A DNA stretch of 64,000 bases from Solibacteraceae bacterium (GCA_026984795.1 JALSRK010000008.1:1-64000); one strand, 5' to 3'. Shown: positions 53,933 to 62,610, numbered from the stretch's first letter. Numbers and translations are program-made. The notes: generated by a model not told the origin, from the letters alone.

Positions 53933-56707
53933 ATGGGAGTTCCCAGCACGCAGCTCGAAGCGGGTCTCGTCGAACGGCAGTTCCTCGATCTGTTGCGCCA
54001 GTGGCTGCGCGAGCGCGGCAAGTCCGAGCCGCCGGGCGGCGTCGGCCTCCGGTCCAATCTGCAGCGGGATCTCGGTTTCGACGCTGCGGATCTCTCTGAC
54101 TTCCTTGTGCGGTGCGAGGCGGCGTTCGAGGTCGCTCTGCCCAGCGCCCTGGTGGACGAAGCTGAGACGCCGGCCGGCTGGGTGAAGGCGATCCTGGAGA
54201 GCAGCTCGCGGAGCGCCGCCGAGGCTCGCTACCGCGTACCTCCGCCGCCTGAAGAGTTCCTCGCCGAACCCACCGGCGCTGCTACTCTGGCCGAGGCGCT
54301 CACCTTGCATGCGGAAACCGATCCGGGCCGCGTGCACATCCACTTGCTCGAGGGCCGCCGGGGAGCAGCCGTCACCTACGGTTCTCTCTACGACGACGCC
54401 TCATTGATCGCCGCCGGCATGGCCGACCTCGGAGTCCGCCCCGGCGAAACCGTGGCCGTAATGCTGCCGACATCGGCCGACTTTTTCGCTGCCTTCTTTG
54501 GGGTGATGTTCGCCGGCGGAATCCCTGTGCCGGTCTACCCACCGACGCGGCCGGACCGCATCGAGGATTACGTGCGGCGCCAGGTGGTGGTCTTGCGCCG
54601 CGCCGGGGTGCGCTATTTGATCGCTTTCCCCGAAATCCGCTCGGTGGTGCAGCTTCTGCGGGTGATGGCGCCCTCGCTGGTCGAAGTCACCACGATGAAG
54701 CAGCTCCGGCGGGCCCGGGGCCGCCTGGGCTTCGGTTCGGTGCGGCTGCCGGAGCTGGCCGTTCTGCAGTTCACCTCGGGCTCCACCGGCGACCCCAAGC
54801 CGGTTGCCCTGACCCACTCCAACGTGCTGAACAACATCCGGGGTATCGGTGCGGCCATCGAAGTCCGCCCGGGCGACGCCTTGGTAAGCTGGCTGCCGCT
54901 CTACAGCGACCTCGGTCTCATCGGCTGTTGGCTCTTCAGCTTGTACTACAGCGTGCCGCTGACGGTGCTCTCGCCTTTGGAATTCCTGAGGGCGCCGGAG
55001 AGGTGGCTGTGGGCGATCCACGAGTCGCGGGGAACTCTTTCGGCCGGGCCGAACTTCGCCTATGAGCTGTGCGCGCGCCGCATCCCGGCCTGGAAGATGG
55101 AGGGGCTGGACCTGAGCACGTGGCGCGTCGCCGTGAACGCCGGCGAGCCGGTGCTGCCGGCCACAGTGGACCGGTTCACGAACCGCTTCGCGCCTTATGG
55201 TTTCCGGCCGGAAGCGTTCCTGCCCTGCTACGGGCTGGCCGAGGCGGCGGTCGCCTTGACGATGCCGCCGGTGGGACGCTTGCCCGTGCGCGACCGTGTG
55301 CGGCGGCCGGAGTTCGAACGCGAAAGCCGGGCGGTGGCCGCCGAAGCGGGCGATCCGGCGGCCCTCTGCTTCTTCTCCAACGGCCGTCCCATCCAGGGCC
55401 AGGAGATCCGCCTCGTGGACGGCCGGGGCAGGGAGGTGCCCGAGCGCACTGTCGGACGGCTGCTTTTCCGCGGCTCCACCACGATGAAAGGCTACTACCG
55501 CGATCCGGAAGCTACTGCGGCCGCCGTCCGGGAGGACGGCTGGGTGGACAGCGGAGATTACGGCTACCTGGCCGGCGGCGAGTTCTATTTCACCGGCCGG
55601 AGCAAGGAAGCGATCTTCAAGGCCGGGCGGGTGATGAATCCGCTGCACGTCGAGGCGGCCCTGGGGAGCGTTTCCGGAGTCGTGCCCGGCTCTGCCGTGG
55701 TTTTCGGTGTGCCCGAGGAGATGACCGGCGCCGAGCTGCTCGTCGTCGTCGCCGAGACGGGGGCGAATGCCCAAGAGGACTTCCGCCGGATTGAAGCCGA
55801 GATCACCCGGGTGGTGGACGCTTATCTCGGCATGCCGCCGGACCGAATCCAACTGGTCGCGCCCGACTGCCTGCCCCGCACCCCGAACGGCAAGATTCGG
55901 CGCAACGAGATCCGCTCGCGTTACGCGCGCGGGCGCTTGCGCACGTATCACCGCCCGCCGTGGCTGCAGATCCTGCGGCTGCGTTGGGAGAACCTCGGCG
56001 CGCTGGCCTTGCTCGGCTTACGCCGGATTCGAGTGGCCGCCGGGCGGCTGGTGACGAACGCCGCCGGGGCGGCGGCCGGCTTGGCGGCGGGCGTTGCCGT
56101 CCGGTTGACCGGACAGGTGCGCCTGGTTCCCCCGGTGTGCCGGGCGATTCTCCGGTTGCACGCGCAACGTTTCTCATTACAAGGAGCCGGACTCCTCGAG
56201 AATGACCGGCCGGCTGTGCTGGTCGCGAACCGCTCCGGTCTGTTCGACCCCTTGGCGCTGGTGGCGGCGATCCCGCGGCCGGTGCGTTTCGCTGACCGTG
56301 CGGCGCTGCTCGGGCTGCCGCGCCCCCTGGCGTGGCTCCTGGAGCCCCTGGTGCTGGGTACCGAGGAGGGCTTCGCTGTTCCGGCCGCCGGCCGCGTTCG
56401 CGACCGCGTGCGCAAGGCGTTGGCAGCCGGTCTCCTGGTGGTGTGTTTCCCGGACAGCCGGGTGGGCGAGGCCGTCTCCCGGTCCCGCTACCGCATCGAT
56501 CCGTTTCATGCCGCGCTCGAGACCGGGGCGCCGCTCCATCCGGTCTCGGTTCGGCAGCGGGCGGTGCAGCAGACCGGACCGGAGCGCGTCCGCGCGCGGC
56601 GGGTGACGATGATCATCGTCCGCGAGCCGCTGGACGCGGGTCCGCGACCGGACCTGCTCGAGTTGCGGGACCGCGCCCGGGAGGCGATCGGAGAATACCA
56701 TGCCTGA
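53933..56707 (+). CDS. Acyl-AMP ligase fused to degenerate acyl-carrier and PlsC-like acyltransferase domains
   Basis: A 924-aa three-part protein. Residues about 1-90 resemble an acyl carrier protein, but the phosphopantetheine site reads GFDAADL, so the serine is missing. Residues about 100-680 are an AMP-forming acyl ligase of FAAL type, with FTSGSTGDPKP (about 280) and a C-terminal TPNGKIRR containing the catalytic Lys (about 650). After hydrophobic helices (about 690-740), residues about 755-924 resemble a PlsC acyltransferase. However, the HxxxxD site reads NRSGLFD (Arg for His) and the FPEGTRS site reads FPDSRVG. The first and last domains are therefore probably non-catalytic. It overlaps plsY by 8 bp. 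Confidence 0.82.
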   Translation: MGVPSTQLEAGLVERQFLDLLRQWLRERGKSEPPGGVGLRSNLQRDLGFDAADLSDFLVRCEAAFEVALPSALVDEAETPAGWVKAILESSSRSAAEARYRVPPPPEEFLAEPTGAATLAEALTLHAETDPGRVHIHLLEGRRGAAVTYGSLYDDASLIAAGMADLGVRPGETVAVMLPTSADFFAAFFGVMFAGGIPVPVYPPTRPDRIEDYVRRQVVVLRRAGVRYLIAFPEIRSVVQLLRVMAPSLVEVTTMKQLRRARGRLGFGSVRLPELAVLQFTSGSTGDPKPVALTHSNVLNNIRGIGAAIEVRPGDALVSWLPLYSDLGLIGCWLFSLYYSVPLTVLSPLEFLRAPERWLWAIHESRGTLSAGPNFAYELCARRIPAWKMEGLDLSTWRVAVNAGEPVLPATVDRFTNRFAPYGFRPEAFLPCYGLAEAAVALTMPPVGRLPVRDRVRRPEFERESRAVAAEAGDPAALCFFSNGRPIQGQEIRLVDGRGREVPERTVGRLLFRGSTTMKGYYRDPEATAAAVREDGWVDSGDYGYLAGGEFYFTGRSKEAIFKAGRVMNPLHVEAALGSVSGVVPGSAVVFGVPEEMTGAELLVVVAETGANAQEDFRRIEAEITRVVDAYLGMPPDRIQLVAPDCLPRTPNGKIRRNEIRSRYARGRLRTYHRPPWLQILRLRWENLGALALLGLRRIRVAAGRLVTNAAGAAAGLAAGVAVRLTGQVRLVPPVCRAILRLHAQRFSLQGAGLLENDRPAVLVANRSGLFDPLALVAAIPRPVRFADRAALLGLPRPLAWLLEPLVLGTEEGFAVPAAGRVRDRVRKALAAGLLVVCFPDSRVGEAVSRSRYRIDPFHAALETGAPLHPVSVRQRAVQQTGPERVRARRVTMIIVREPLDAGPRPDLLELRDRAREAIGEYHA

Positions 56708-57296
56708 GTTCACCCCCGACTTGCTGCTCCGGCTGGCTGTTGCCTTTCTCATGGGGTCGATTCCCTTTGCCATAGTCGCCATGTGGGGCAGCGGCATCGA
56801 CATCCGGAAGGTCGGCTCCGGCAATCCCGGCTTCAACAATGTCTTGCGGGTCAGCAAGCCGCGTTCGATCCTCTGCCTGGCAGGCGACCTCGGAAAAGGC
56901 ATCGCGGCGGTCGTGCTGCTCTACCGCCCGGGAGAACCGCTCACCGCCGCCTGGCTGTTGGGCTTCGCGGTGATGCTCGGCCACTGTTACAGCCCTTGGC
57001 TGGGCTTCCGGGGCGGCAAGGGCATCGCCACTTCCGCCGGGGTCATGCTCGTTCTCTATCCGGCCCTGGCGCTGGCCTGCGTGGCCGGCTACGTGGCGCT
57101 GCGCCTGGTGGGGAAGAAGAGAGGCTGGCCCGAATCGGGCGCCATTGCGTCGCTGAGCTGCTGGGCGGTGTTCGCCGTCCTTGTCGGGGTTTTGCAGGGG
57201 CCGCTGCTGGGCGGGATGGCCGCGATCATGTTCGCGATCGTCACCTGGCGCCACAAGGACAATTTGCGGCGCATCGCCGCGGCGGGGTCCGGCTGA
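56700..57296 (+). CDS. plsY: Glycerol-3-phosphate acyltransferase PlsY
   Basis: A 198-aa inner-membrane enzyme that acylates glycerol 3-phosphate from acyl-phosphate. The three PlsY motifs are visible: GSGNPGFNN (usually GSGNPGATN) near 38-46, GHCYSPWLGFRGGKGIATS near 96-114, and RHKDNLRRI near the end. At least five hydrophobic helices are present. The start overlaps the ligase stop by 8 bp, and the HAD gene begins 3 bp after its stop. Since chromosomes often carry plsY elsewhere, this may be a second copy dedicated to the operon's unusual acyl or alkyl chemistry. Confidence 0.9.
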   Translation: MPEFTPDLLLRLAVAFLMGSIPFAIVAMWGSGIDIRKVGSGNPGFNNVLRVSKPRSILCLAGDLGKGIAAVVLLYRPGEPLTAAWLLGFAVMLGHCYSPWLGFRGGKGIATSAGVMLVLYPALALACVAGYVALRLVGKKRGWPESGAIASLSCWAVFAVLVGVLQGPLLGGMAAIMFAIVTWRHKDNLRRIAAAGSG

Positions 57297-57299
57297 GTG

Positions 57300-57965
57300 A
57301 TGACCCGCCGGCTGGCTTTCTACGACCTGGACGGCACCCTGGTCTCGAGCAACGTCGTCACACAGTACGCCTGGTACGTCCGCCGGCTCGGTTCCTACTC
57401 CCGGCTGGCGAAGCTGGCCCTTTCGGCGCCGGTTCTGCTGGGGTTCGAGCTCTATTCCAGGCGCGCTTTCAATGTCTTTTTCTATCGTTTCTATCGCGGG
57501 CTGCGGCGCGACTGGCTGGAGGCCCAGGCGGAGGGCCTGTTCGAGGAGGTGTTCCGCCCCAACCTCTACCCCCGTTCCTCCGGGCTGGTGGCCGCGGACA
57601 AGGGCCAAGGCTTCGAAACCGTGCTGGTGACCGGGAGCCTCGATTTCGCTCTCGGGCCGCTGGTGGCCTTCTTCGGCTTCGATCACGTCATCGCCAACCG
57701 GCTTGTTTTCCGGAAGGGCGTGGCGACAGGCGAGATTGCGCCGCCGCTGATCGCCGAAAATGAGAAGGTCGCGGCCATGAAGCGGCTGTGCGCCACACGC
57801 AACGCCGACATCGCCCAGTCCAAGGCTTACTCCGACAGCCTGTCGGACCTACCCATGCTGGAGGCCGTAGGCCGGCCGGCGGTGGTCCATCCAGGGCGCC
57901 GGCTCCGCCGTGTCGCTTCGCGGCGCGGGTGGCCGATACTCGACTTGAAGTCTGCGGATCGCTAA
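57300..57965 (+). CDS. HAD-IB family phosphatase
   Basis: A 221-aa haloacid-dehalogenase phosphatase. Motif I is FYDLDGTLV with the nucleophile Asp and acid Asp; motif II is VTGSLDFAL; motif III-IV is YSDSLSDLPML. Between them lies a hydrophobic helical cap (about 45-80) that could dock to a membrane. HAD-IB members dephosphorylate phosphoserine-like or lipid phosphates, and some act with acyltransferases. Its position after plsY, in the same transcript, suggests a phosphatidate-like or lysophosphatidate substrate. The ATG at 57300 is preferred over the GTG 3 bp upstream. Confidence 0.82.
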   Translation: MTRRLAFYDLDGTLVSSNVVTQYAWYVRRLGSYSRLAKLALSAPVLLGFELYSRRAFNVFFYRFYRGLRRDWLEAQAEGLFEEVFRPNLYPRSSGLVAADKGQGFETVLVTGSLDFALGPLVAFFGFDHVIANRLVFRKGVATGEIAPPLIAENEKVAAMKRLCATRNADIAQSKAYSDSLSDLPMLEAVGRPAVVHPGRRLRRVASRRGWPILDLKSADR

Positions 57966-57971
57966 ACTGAC

Positions 57972-58067
57972 ATGTTCCTCGGAGCTGTGAACTACAAAAA
58001 GATGCCATCCATGCATAGCGGCGGCGAAGAGAGGCGCCGTCACGACGCCGTGGGGGGACTGCGATGA
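57972..58067 (+). CDS. Possible 31-aa leader peptide overlapping the epimerase start
   Basis: An ATG at 57972 opens a 31-codon frame (MFLGAVNYKKMPSMHS, then GGEERRRHDAVGGLR) whose TGA overlaps the ATG of the next gene in an ATGA arrangement. This is the spacing used in translational coupling. No clear ribosome site precedes it and its third-position GC is lower than in neighbouring genes. I do not recognise it. Confidence 0.25.
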   Translation: MFLGAVNYKKMPSMHSGGEERRRHDAVGGLR

Positions 58068-59053
58068 GCCGCCCCATCCTGATCACCGGGGCCACGGGCT
58101 TTCTGGGCAAGCACCTGGTGGCGCAGTTGCGCTCGCGGCCCGATTGCCCGCCGTTGCGAATCTTCGCCTACGGCCCCTGCCCGTGGGAAGGCAAGGAGGG
58201 TTTTGAAGTCGTCCCCGGGGACATCTGCGATGCCGCTCAGGTCGAGCGGGCCATGGAAGGATGCTTCCAGGTCTATCACCTCGCCGGGTTTGTCTCCCGC
58301 AATCCCCGGGACCGGGAGCGGCTCGAGAGGGTCCACGTCGGGGGCACGCGCAACATCTGTGAAGCGGCGCTGAAACACCGGCCGGAAAAGATCGTCGCCG
58401 TCTCTTCGTCGGGAACGATAGCCGTCAGTTGGGAGCCGGCGGTGTTCGATGAGACGGCAGGCTGCCCAGAAGAACTGATCCGCCGCTGGGCCTACTACGA
58501 CACCAAGGCCCGGGCCGAGCGGCTGGCCCTCGATTACGTCGACAAGCACGGGCTGCCGATCGTCGTCGTCAATCCCGGTCTGCTGCTGGGCCCTGGCGAC
58601 GACATGGGCTCATCGACCGGCGACATCGCGCTGTTTCTCCAAGGTCAGGTAATGGCCCTGCCCCGGGGCGGGATGTGCTTCGTGGATGCCCGTGACGCCG
58701 CCGCCGGACTGGCGCTCGCCATGGAAAAGGGCCGCCCGGGCGAACGGTACCTGCTCGGCGGGCCGAACTGGAGTTTCCGTGAAATCATCGAACGGGTGGC
58801 GGAGCTCACCGGCCGGAAAGCGCCGCGGCTGAGGCTGCCCCCAAGGTTGGCTCTCTGGAGCGCCCGGCTCATGCGGCGGCTGCTGCCGCTCTTCGGCCGC
58901 CAGTTCAAGATGGACGACGTGACCATCGAGATGTCTTCGTATTACTGGTACTTTACCTCGGCCAAGGCGGCCAGGGAGCTGGGCTTCCAGACGCGGGATC
59001 CGATGCAGACGCTCCGGGCGACGATCGACGACCTAATGCAGCGGCGGCCATGA
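58064..59053 (+). CDS. NAD(P)-dependent epimerase/dehydratase (dihydroflavonol-reductase-like SDR)
   Basis: A 329-aa extended short-chain dehydrogenase. The Rossmann motif ITGATGFLGKHL is at about 7-18. The Ser region reads AVSSSGTIAVS, and YYDTKARAE holds the Tyr-Lys pair. Sequence order resembles HpnA/dihydroflavonol-4-reductase-like proteins, often found in lipid and hopanoid clusters. It would oxidise or reduce a lipid-linked hydroxyl or ketone. The stop overlaps the lipid kinase start by 4 bp. A GGGGGA site precedes the ATG. Confidence 0.83.
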   Translation: MSRPILITGATGFLGKHLVAQLRSRPDCPPLRIFAYGPCPWEGKEGFEVVPGDICDAAQVERAMEGCFQVYHLAGFVSRNPRDRERLERVHVGGTRNICEAALKHRPEKIVAVSSSGTIAVSWEPAVFDETAGCPEELIRRWAYYDTKARAERLALDYVDKHGLPIVVVNPGLLLGPGDDMGSSTGDIALFLQGQVMALPRGGMCFVDARDAAAGLALAMEKGRPGERYLLGGPNWSFREIIERVAELTGRKAPRLRLPPRLALWSARLMRRLLPLFGRQFKMDDVTIEMSSYYWYFTSAKAARELGFQTRDPMQTLRATIDDLMQRRP

Positions 59054-60000
59054 AGACCGCAGTTGTCGCCAATCCGCGGGCGGCCGGAGGGCGGGCGGCG
59101 AAACGCTGGCGGCAGGTGGCGCGGCGGCTGACCTCGCGCTTCGGCCCCCTTGAAGTCCGTTTCACGGAACGGCCGGGGCACGCGACCGAGCTGACCCGGG
59201 ACCTGCTCCTCGAGGGCTTCGACTGCATCATCGGCGTGGGCGGCGACGGCACCTACAACGAGATCGCCAACGGCTTCGTCGAAGACGATCGTCCGGTCCG
59301 CCCCGAGGCCTGCCTCGGGCTGCTGCCGATGGGTACCGGCGGCGATTTCCGGCGCACTCTCGAGATCCCGGCGGGGCTCGATGAGATGATCGAGGCTTTG
59401 GCCTCGGCTCAGCCCGTGGAGATCGACCTGGGCAAGATCCGTTACATCCGGCATGACGGCCGCCCGGCGCAGCGCTACTTCACCAACGTCGCCAGCATGG
59501 GCATGGGCGGTGAAGTCTGCGTGCGGGCGAAGAACTTCTTCAGCCGTCTGAGCGGGCGCGCGGCGTTTCTTTACGCCACGCTGCAAGCCTTCCTCGTCTA
59601 CCGCCCCGGCCTGATCGACCTGTACTTGGACGGCTCCGCTGAGGGGAAGCGCTACCGCGTACTGAACATCGCCGTCGGCAACGGCATGTATCACGGCGGC
59701 GGCATGTACGTCTGTCCGGAAGCGAAACTCGACGACGGCTGGCTCGAGGTGACGGTGATCGAGCACCTCGGCCCGCTGACCATGTTGCGCAACCTGGACT
59801 ACCTGTACTCGGGAAAGATCTACGAGTACCCGAAAGTGCACCATTTCCGGGCCAGACGGCTCCGCGCCGAGGCCGTACAGACGGTCCGCATCGAGGTGGA
59901 CGGCGAGGGCCTGGGGATGCTGCCGGTGGAGATCGGCGTTGTGCCCAAGGCGATGCGGCTTCTGGTTCCCGTGGTCCGGGCGCCCGAGCCCGCCGGCTGA
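59050..60000 (+). CDS. Diacylglycerol/lipid kinase (YegS/LCB5 family)
   Basis: A 316-aa cytoplasmic or membrane-associated lipid kinase. The nucleotide-binding motif GVGGDGTYNEIANG is near 60-73, followed by GLLPMGTGGDFRR, both hallmarks of the DAGK catalytic family. The C-terminal beta domain contains VAVGNGMYHGGG-like sequence (NIAVGNGMYHGGGMYV), in which substrate-binding residues lie. It would phosphorylate diacylglycerol, an alkyl-glycerol or a sphingoid base. It is last in the lipid operon, overlapping the epimerase by 4 bp. A phosphatase and a kinase in one operon suggest remodelling of a lipid headgroup position. Confidence 0.87.
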   Translation: MKTAVVANPRAAGGRAAKRWRQVARRLTSRFGPLEVRFTERPGHATELTRDLLLEGFDCIIGVGGDGTYNEIANGFVEDDRPVRPEACLGLLPMGTGGDFRRTLEIPAGLDEMIEALASAQPVEIDLGKIRYIRHDGRPAQRYFTNVASMGMGGEVCVRAKNFFSRLSGRAAFLYATLQAFLVYRPGLIDLYLDGSAEGKRYRVLNIAVGNGMYHGGGMYVCPEAKLDDGWLEVTVIEHLGPLTMLRNLDYLYSGKIYEYPKVHHFRARRLRAEAVQTVRIEVDGEGLGMLPVEIGVVPKAMRLLVPVVRAPEPAG

Positions 60001-60312
60001 GAGCGGGAATCAGCTCGGTGACCCGCCTCCTTTCCCGCACGAGTCCGAAGCCGCCGCCTCTGGAGTCCCGGACGGCCCACGTGATGCCGTTGGGCTCTAA
60101 CAGCCGGCGCTCGTCGCCGGGGGCGGGCCGGAAGGAAGCGGTGGCGCCGGGGTGGCGATTCACAGATCCTGGGCGGGCAAGGGCGCCGCGGCGTGCGACG
60201 GCCGGCAGGTCCGAATTCCGGCCGCCCGCTTTCGTCATCTGGTAGAATCAGTGGTCGCGAAAGCGGACAGGCTCATCCTGTTTGCGGCGCGAGTTCTCCA
60301 GGAGAGATCCAT
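60001..60312. other. Intergenic region upstream of the corrinoid cluster
   Basis: The 312 bp hold no secure gene. A TGG followed by TAGAAT (60243-60248) is a good extended -10 for the corrinoid gene, giving a leader of about 58 nt. A minus-strand frame over about 60001-60238 reads ITWAVRDSRGGGF then RERRRVTELIPAL, faintly like a small Acidobacterial protein; it may be a remnant or chance. I saw no SAM or cobalamin riboswitch core. Confidence 0.4.
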
Positions 60313-60948
60313 ATGGCCGACCTGAACAAGCTGCACGACGCCATCCTCTACGGCGACCAGAAGACCGCGGTGGCGATCACCGAGGAGGCCCTGGCCGAGA
60401 AGATCGACCCCCAGAAGTTGATTCACGAGGCGATGATCCCGGCCATGAACGAAGCCGGCAAGAAGTTCGAGTGCGAGGAGTTCTTCGTCCCCGAGCTGTT
60501 GCTGGCGGCGCGGGCGATGAAGGGTGCGCTCAAGCTCATCCAGCCGCTGCTGGCCGCCTCCGGGGCCGAACCCATCGGCACGGTCGTGATCGGTACCGTC
60601 AAGGGCGACCTGCACGACATCGGCAAGAACCTCGTCGCCTCGATGCTCGAGGGCGCGGGGTTCCGCGTCGTGGACCTGGGAGCCGACGTGCCGGCCGACA
60701 GGTTCATCGAAGCCGTCGAGAAGGAGAAGCCGAACCTGGTCTGCATGTCGGCGCTGCTGACGGTGACGATGCCTGCCATGAAGACCACCATCGAGGCACT
60801 CAACCAGGCCGGCGTTAGAGGCAAGGTGAAGGTGATGGTTGGCGGAGCCCCCGTGACGCCCGAATACGCCGCCGAGATCGGCGCCGACGGCTACGCCGAC
60901 AACGCTTCGACGGCTGTCGCCAAGGCGCGGGAGCTGATCGCCGCCTGA
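60313..60948 (+). CDS. Corrinoid (B12-binding) methyl-carrier protein, MetH/MtbC-like
   Basis: A 211-aa methyl-carrier protein. An N-terminal four-helix cap (about 1-88) precedes the Rossmann-like B12 domain (about 90-211). The DxHxxG motif is DLHDIGKNL with His101 as the lower cobalt ligand; SALLT and VMVGGAPVTPEYAAEIGADGY complete the site. It shuttles methyl groups between a donor and an acceptor enzyme. A GGAGAG ribosome site precedes the ATG; the frame is open further upstream without similarity. The homocysteine methyltransferase gene follows after 15 bp, indicating its acceptor partner. Confidence 0.93.
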   Translation: MADLNKLHDAILYGDQKTAVAITEEALAEKIDPQKLIHEAMIPAMNEAGKKFECEEFFVPELLLAARAMKGALKLIQPLLAASGAEPIGTVVIGTVKGDLHDIGKNLVASMLEGAGFRVVDLGADVPADRFIEAVEKEKPNLVCMSALLTVTMPAMKTTIEALNQAGVRGKVKVMVGGAPVTPEYAAEIGADGYADNASTAVAKARELIAA

Positions 60949-60963
60949 CTCCGGGAACCCGCC

Positions 60964-61812
60964 GTGCCGAAACCGATCCTCACCGATGGCGCTTGGGGAA
61001 CCCAGCTCCAGGCTCGGGGTCTGCCCCCGGGAGAATTGCCGGACCTGTGGAACCTCACCCGCCCGGAACTCGTGGAAGAGGTACCCCGGGCCTACGTGGA
61101 GGCCGGCAGCGAGATCGTGCTCACGAACACCTTCCGGGCCAACCGGATCGTCGTGCACGCCAAGCATCCGGAGATCGACGTCCGGGCGGTGAACCGCGCC
61201 GGGGTCGAGATCTCCAAGCGCGCCGCCGCCGGCCGGGCGAAGGTCTTTGCGTCCATCGGCCCTTCGGGCAAGCTCCTCATGATGGGCGAGGTCACCGAAG
61301 AGGAGTTGGAGGCCGCCTTCCGCGAGCAGGCCGAAGCCTTGGCCGAGGCGGGCGCCGACGCCCTGGTGATCGAGACGATGTCGGACCTGGCCGAAGCCAA
61401 GATCGCCCTGGCGGCGGCCAAAGCGACGGGACTGTTCACCGTCGCCTGCATGGTCTACGACTCCGGCAAGAACAAGGACCGCACGATGATGGGCGTCACT
61501 CCGGAACAGGCCGCCGCGGAGCTGGCCGAAGCGGGGGCCGACGCGATCGGAGCCAACTGCGGCAACGGCATCGCCGGCTACGTGCCGGTCTGCGAGCGGC
61601 TGCGCGCGGCCACGGACCTGCCGGTATGGATCAAAGCCAACGCGGGGCTGCCGGAGATACGCGGCGGCGAGGCCGTCTACTCGACCACGCCCGAAGAGTT
61701 CGCCTCCCACGTGCCGCGGCTGGTGGAGGCCGGGGCCTCCTACATCGGGGGCTGCTGCGGAACCTCGCCGGACTACATCCGCGCCGTACGCGAGGTCTTG
61801 GATCGCCTGTGA
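60964..61812 (+). CDS. Homocysteine S-methyltransferase domain protein (MetH N-terminal module-like)
   Basis: A 282-aa TIM-barrel methyltransferase. The three zinc-binding cysteines of the MetH/BHMT family are present: Cys199 in GANCGNG, and Cys264-Cys265 in GGCCGTSP. The N-terminus (LTDGAWGTQLQARGL) and LTNTFRANR are also family typical. It should move a methyl group from the neighbouring methyl-corrinoid protein to homocysteine, giving methionine. The start is GTG at 60964. No folate-binding or SAM-reactivation domain is fused to it, unlike full-length MetH, and the missing functions are partly supplied by neighbours. Confidence 0.9.
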   Translation: MPKPILTDGAWGTQLQARGLPPGELPDLWNLTRPELVEEVPRAYVEAGSEIVLTNTFRANRIVVHAKHPEIDVRAVNRAGVEISKRAAAGRAKVFASIGPSGKLLMMGEVTEEELEAAFREQAEALAEAGADALVIETMSDLAEAKIALAAAKATGLFTVACMVYDSGKNKDRTMMGVTPEQAAAELAEAGADAIGANCGNGIAGYVPVCERLRAATDLPVWIKANAGLPEIRGGEAVYSTTPEEFASHVPRLVEAGASYIGGCCGTSPDYIRAVREVLDRL

Positions 61813-61863
61813 ACCGGCCCGTCCATTGCCCCGGTCCCACTCCCGGAGGATGACCGCCGGCCG

Positions 61864-62610
61864 ATGCGCCTGAAGCTCATCTCTTGCGAAATCCTCCTCC
61901 GGGAGATGTGCCACGTCGTAGCCCGCTCGCCGCACACCATCGACATCGAGTTCCTCCCGAAGGGCCTGCACGACATCGCCGGGCAGGGCATGTGCGGGAA
62001 GATCCAGGAGGCTGTGGACCGCGCCGGCGGCGGCTCCTACGACGCCGTTCTGCTCGGCTACCTGCTGTGCGGGATGGGCGTCGAGGGGCTGACGGCGCGG
62101 TCGCAGCCGCTGGTGGTTCCCCGCGGCCACGACTGCATCACACTGTTTCTGGGAAGCCGGCGAGGCTACCAGGAATACTTCGAGAACAACCCCGGCACAT
62201 ACTTCAAGACCTCCGGCTGGATCGAGCGTGGCCGCGACCTCAGCCAGCCGGGCGCCGACACGCTGAGTACGAAGTTCGGCCTGCCCCGCTCGTTCGAGGA
62301 GCTCGTCGAGCGCTACGGCGAGGACAATGCGCGCTATCTGTGGGAGACCCTCGGGCAGTACACGAAGAACTACTGGAAACTGGTCTTCATCGAGATGGGC
62401 ATCGAGCCGAACGGGGATTTCGAGGAGGCCACCCGGCGCGAGGCGCAGGAGGCGGGCATGGAGTTCGAGAAGCTCGCCGGGCGCCTGACGCTGTTCGAGA
62501 AACTCGTCTCCGGGGACTGGGACGAAGAGGACTTCCTCGTCGTGCCGCCGGGCCGCCGCATCGTGGCCACCCACGACGAGCGGGTGATCGCCGCCGAGGA
62601 GGCTTCGTGA
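61864..62610 (+). CDS. DUF1638 family protein
   Basis: A 248-aa cytoplasmic protein of the DUF1638 family, which repeatedly occurs beside corrinoid methyltransferases. Landmarks are the N-terminal KLISCEILLREMCHVVARSP, VLLGYLLCGMGVEGL and PRGHDCITLFLGSR, with conserved Cys and His that might bind metal. From memory, a DUF1638 protein is needed with split MetH proteins in a marine alphaproteobacterium; its biochemical action is unknown. It lies between the homocysteine methyltransferase and the reactivation protein, so it belongs to the same operon. Confidence 0.85.
   Translation: MRLKLISCEILLREMCHVVARSPHTIDIEFLPKGLHDIAGQGMCGKIQEAVDRAGGGSYDAVLLGYLLCGMGVEGLTARSQPLVVPRGHDCITLFLGSRRGYQEYFENNPGTYFKTSGWIERGRDLSQPGADTLSTKFGLPRSFEELVERYGEDNARYLWETLGQYTKNYWKLVFIEMGIEPNGDFEEATRREAQEAGMEFEKLAGRLTLFEKLVSGDWDEEDFLVVPPGRRIVATHDERVIAAEEAS

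Noticed and set aside
59540-60238. A 232-codon minus-strand gene overlapping the lipid kinase
   Set aside because: Most of it is antisense to the kinase. Only a short intergenic part looks faintly protein-like, so I mention it only as a possible remnant.
60001-60312. Cobalamin or SAM riboswitch before the corrinoid genes
   Set aside because: The region is long enough, but I could not find the conserved core boxes of either class on the plus strand.
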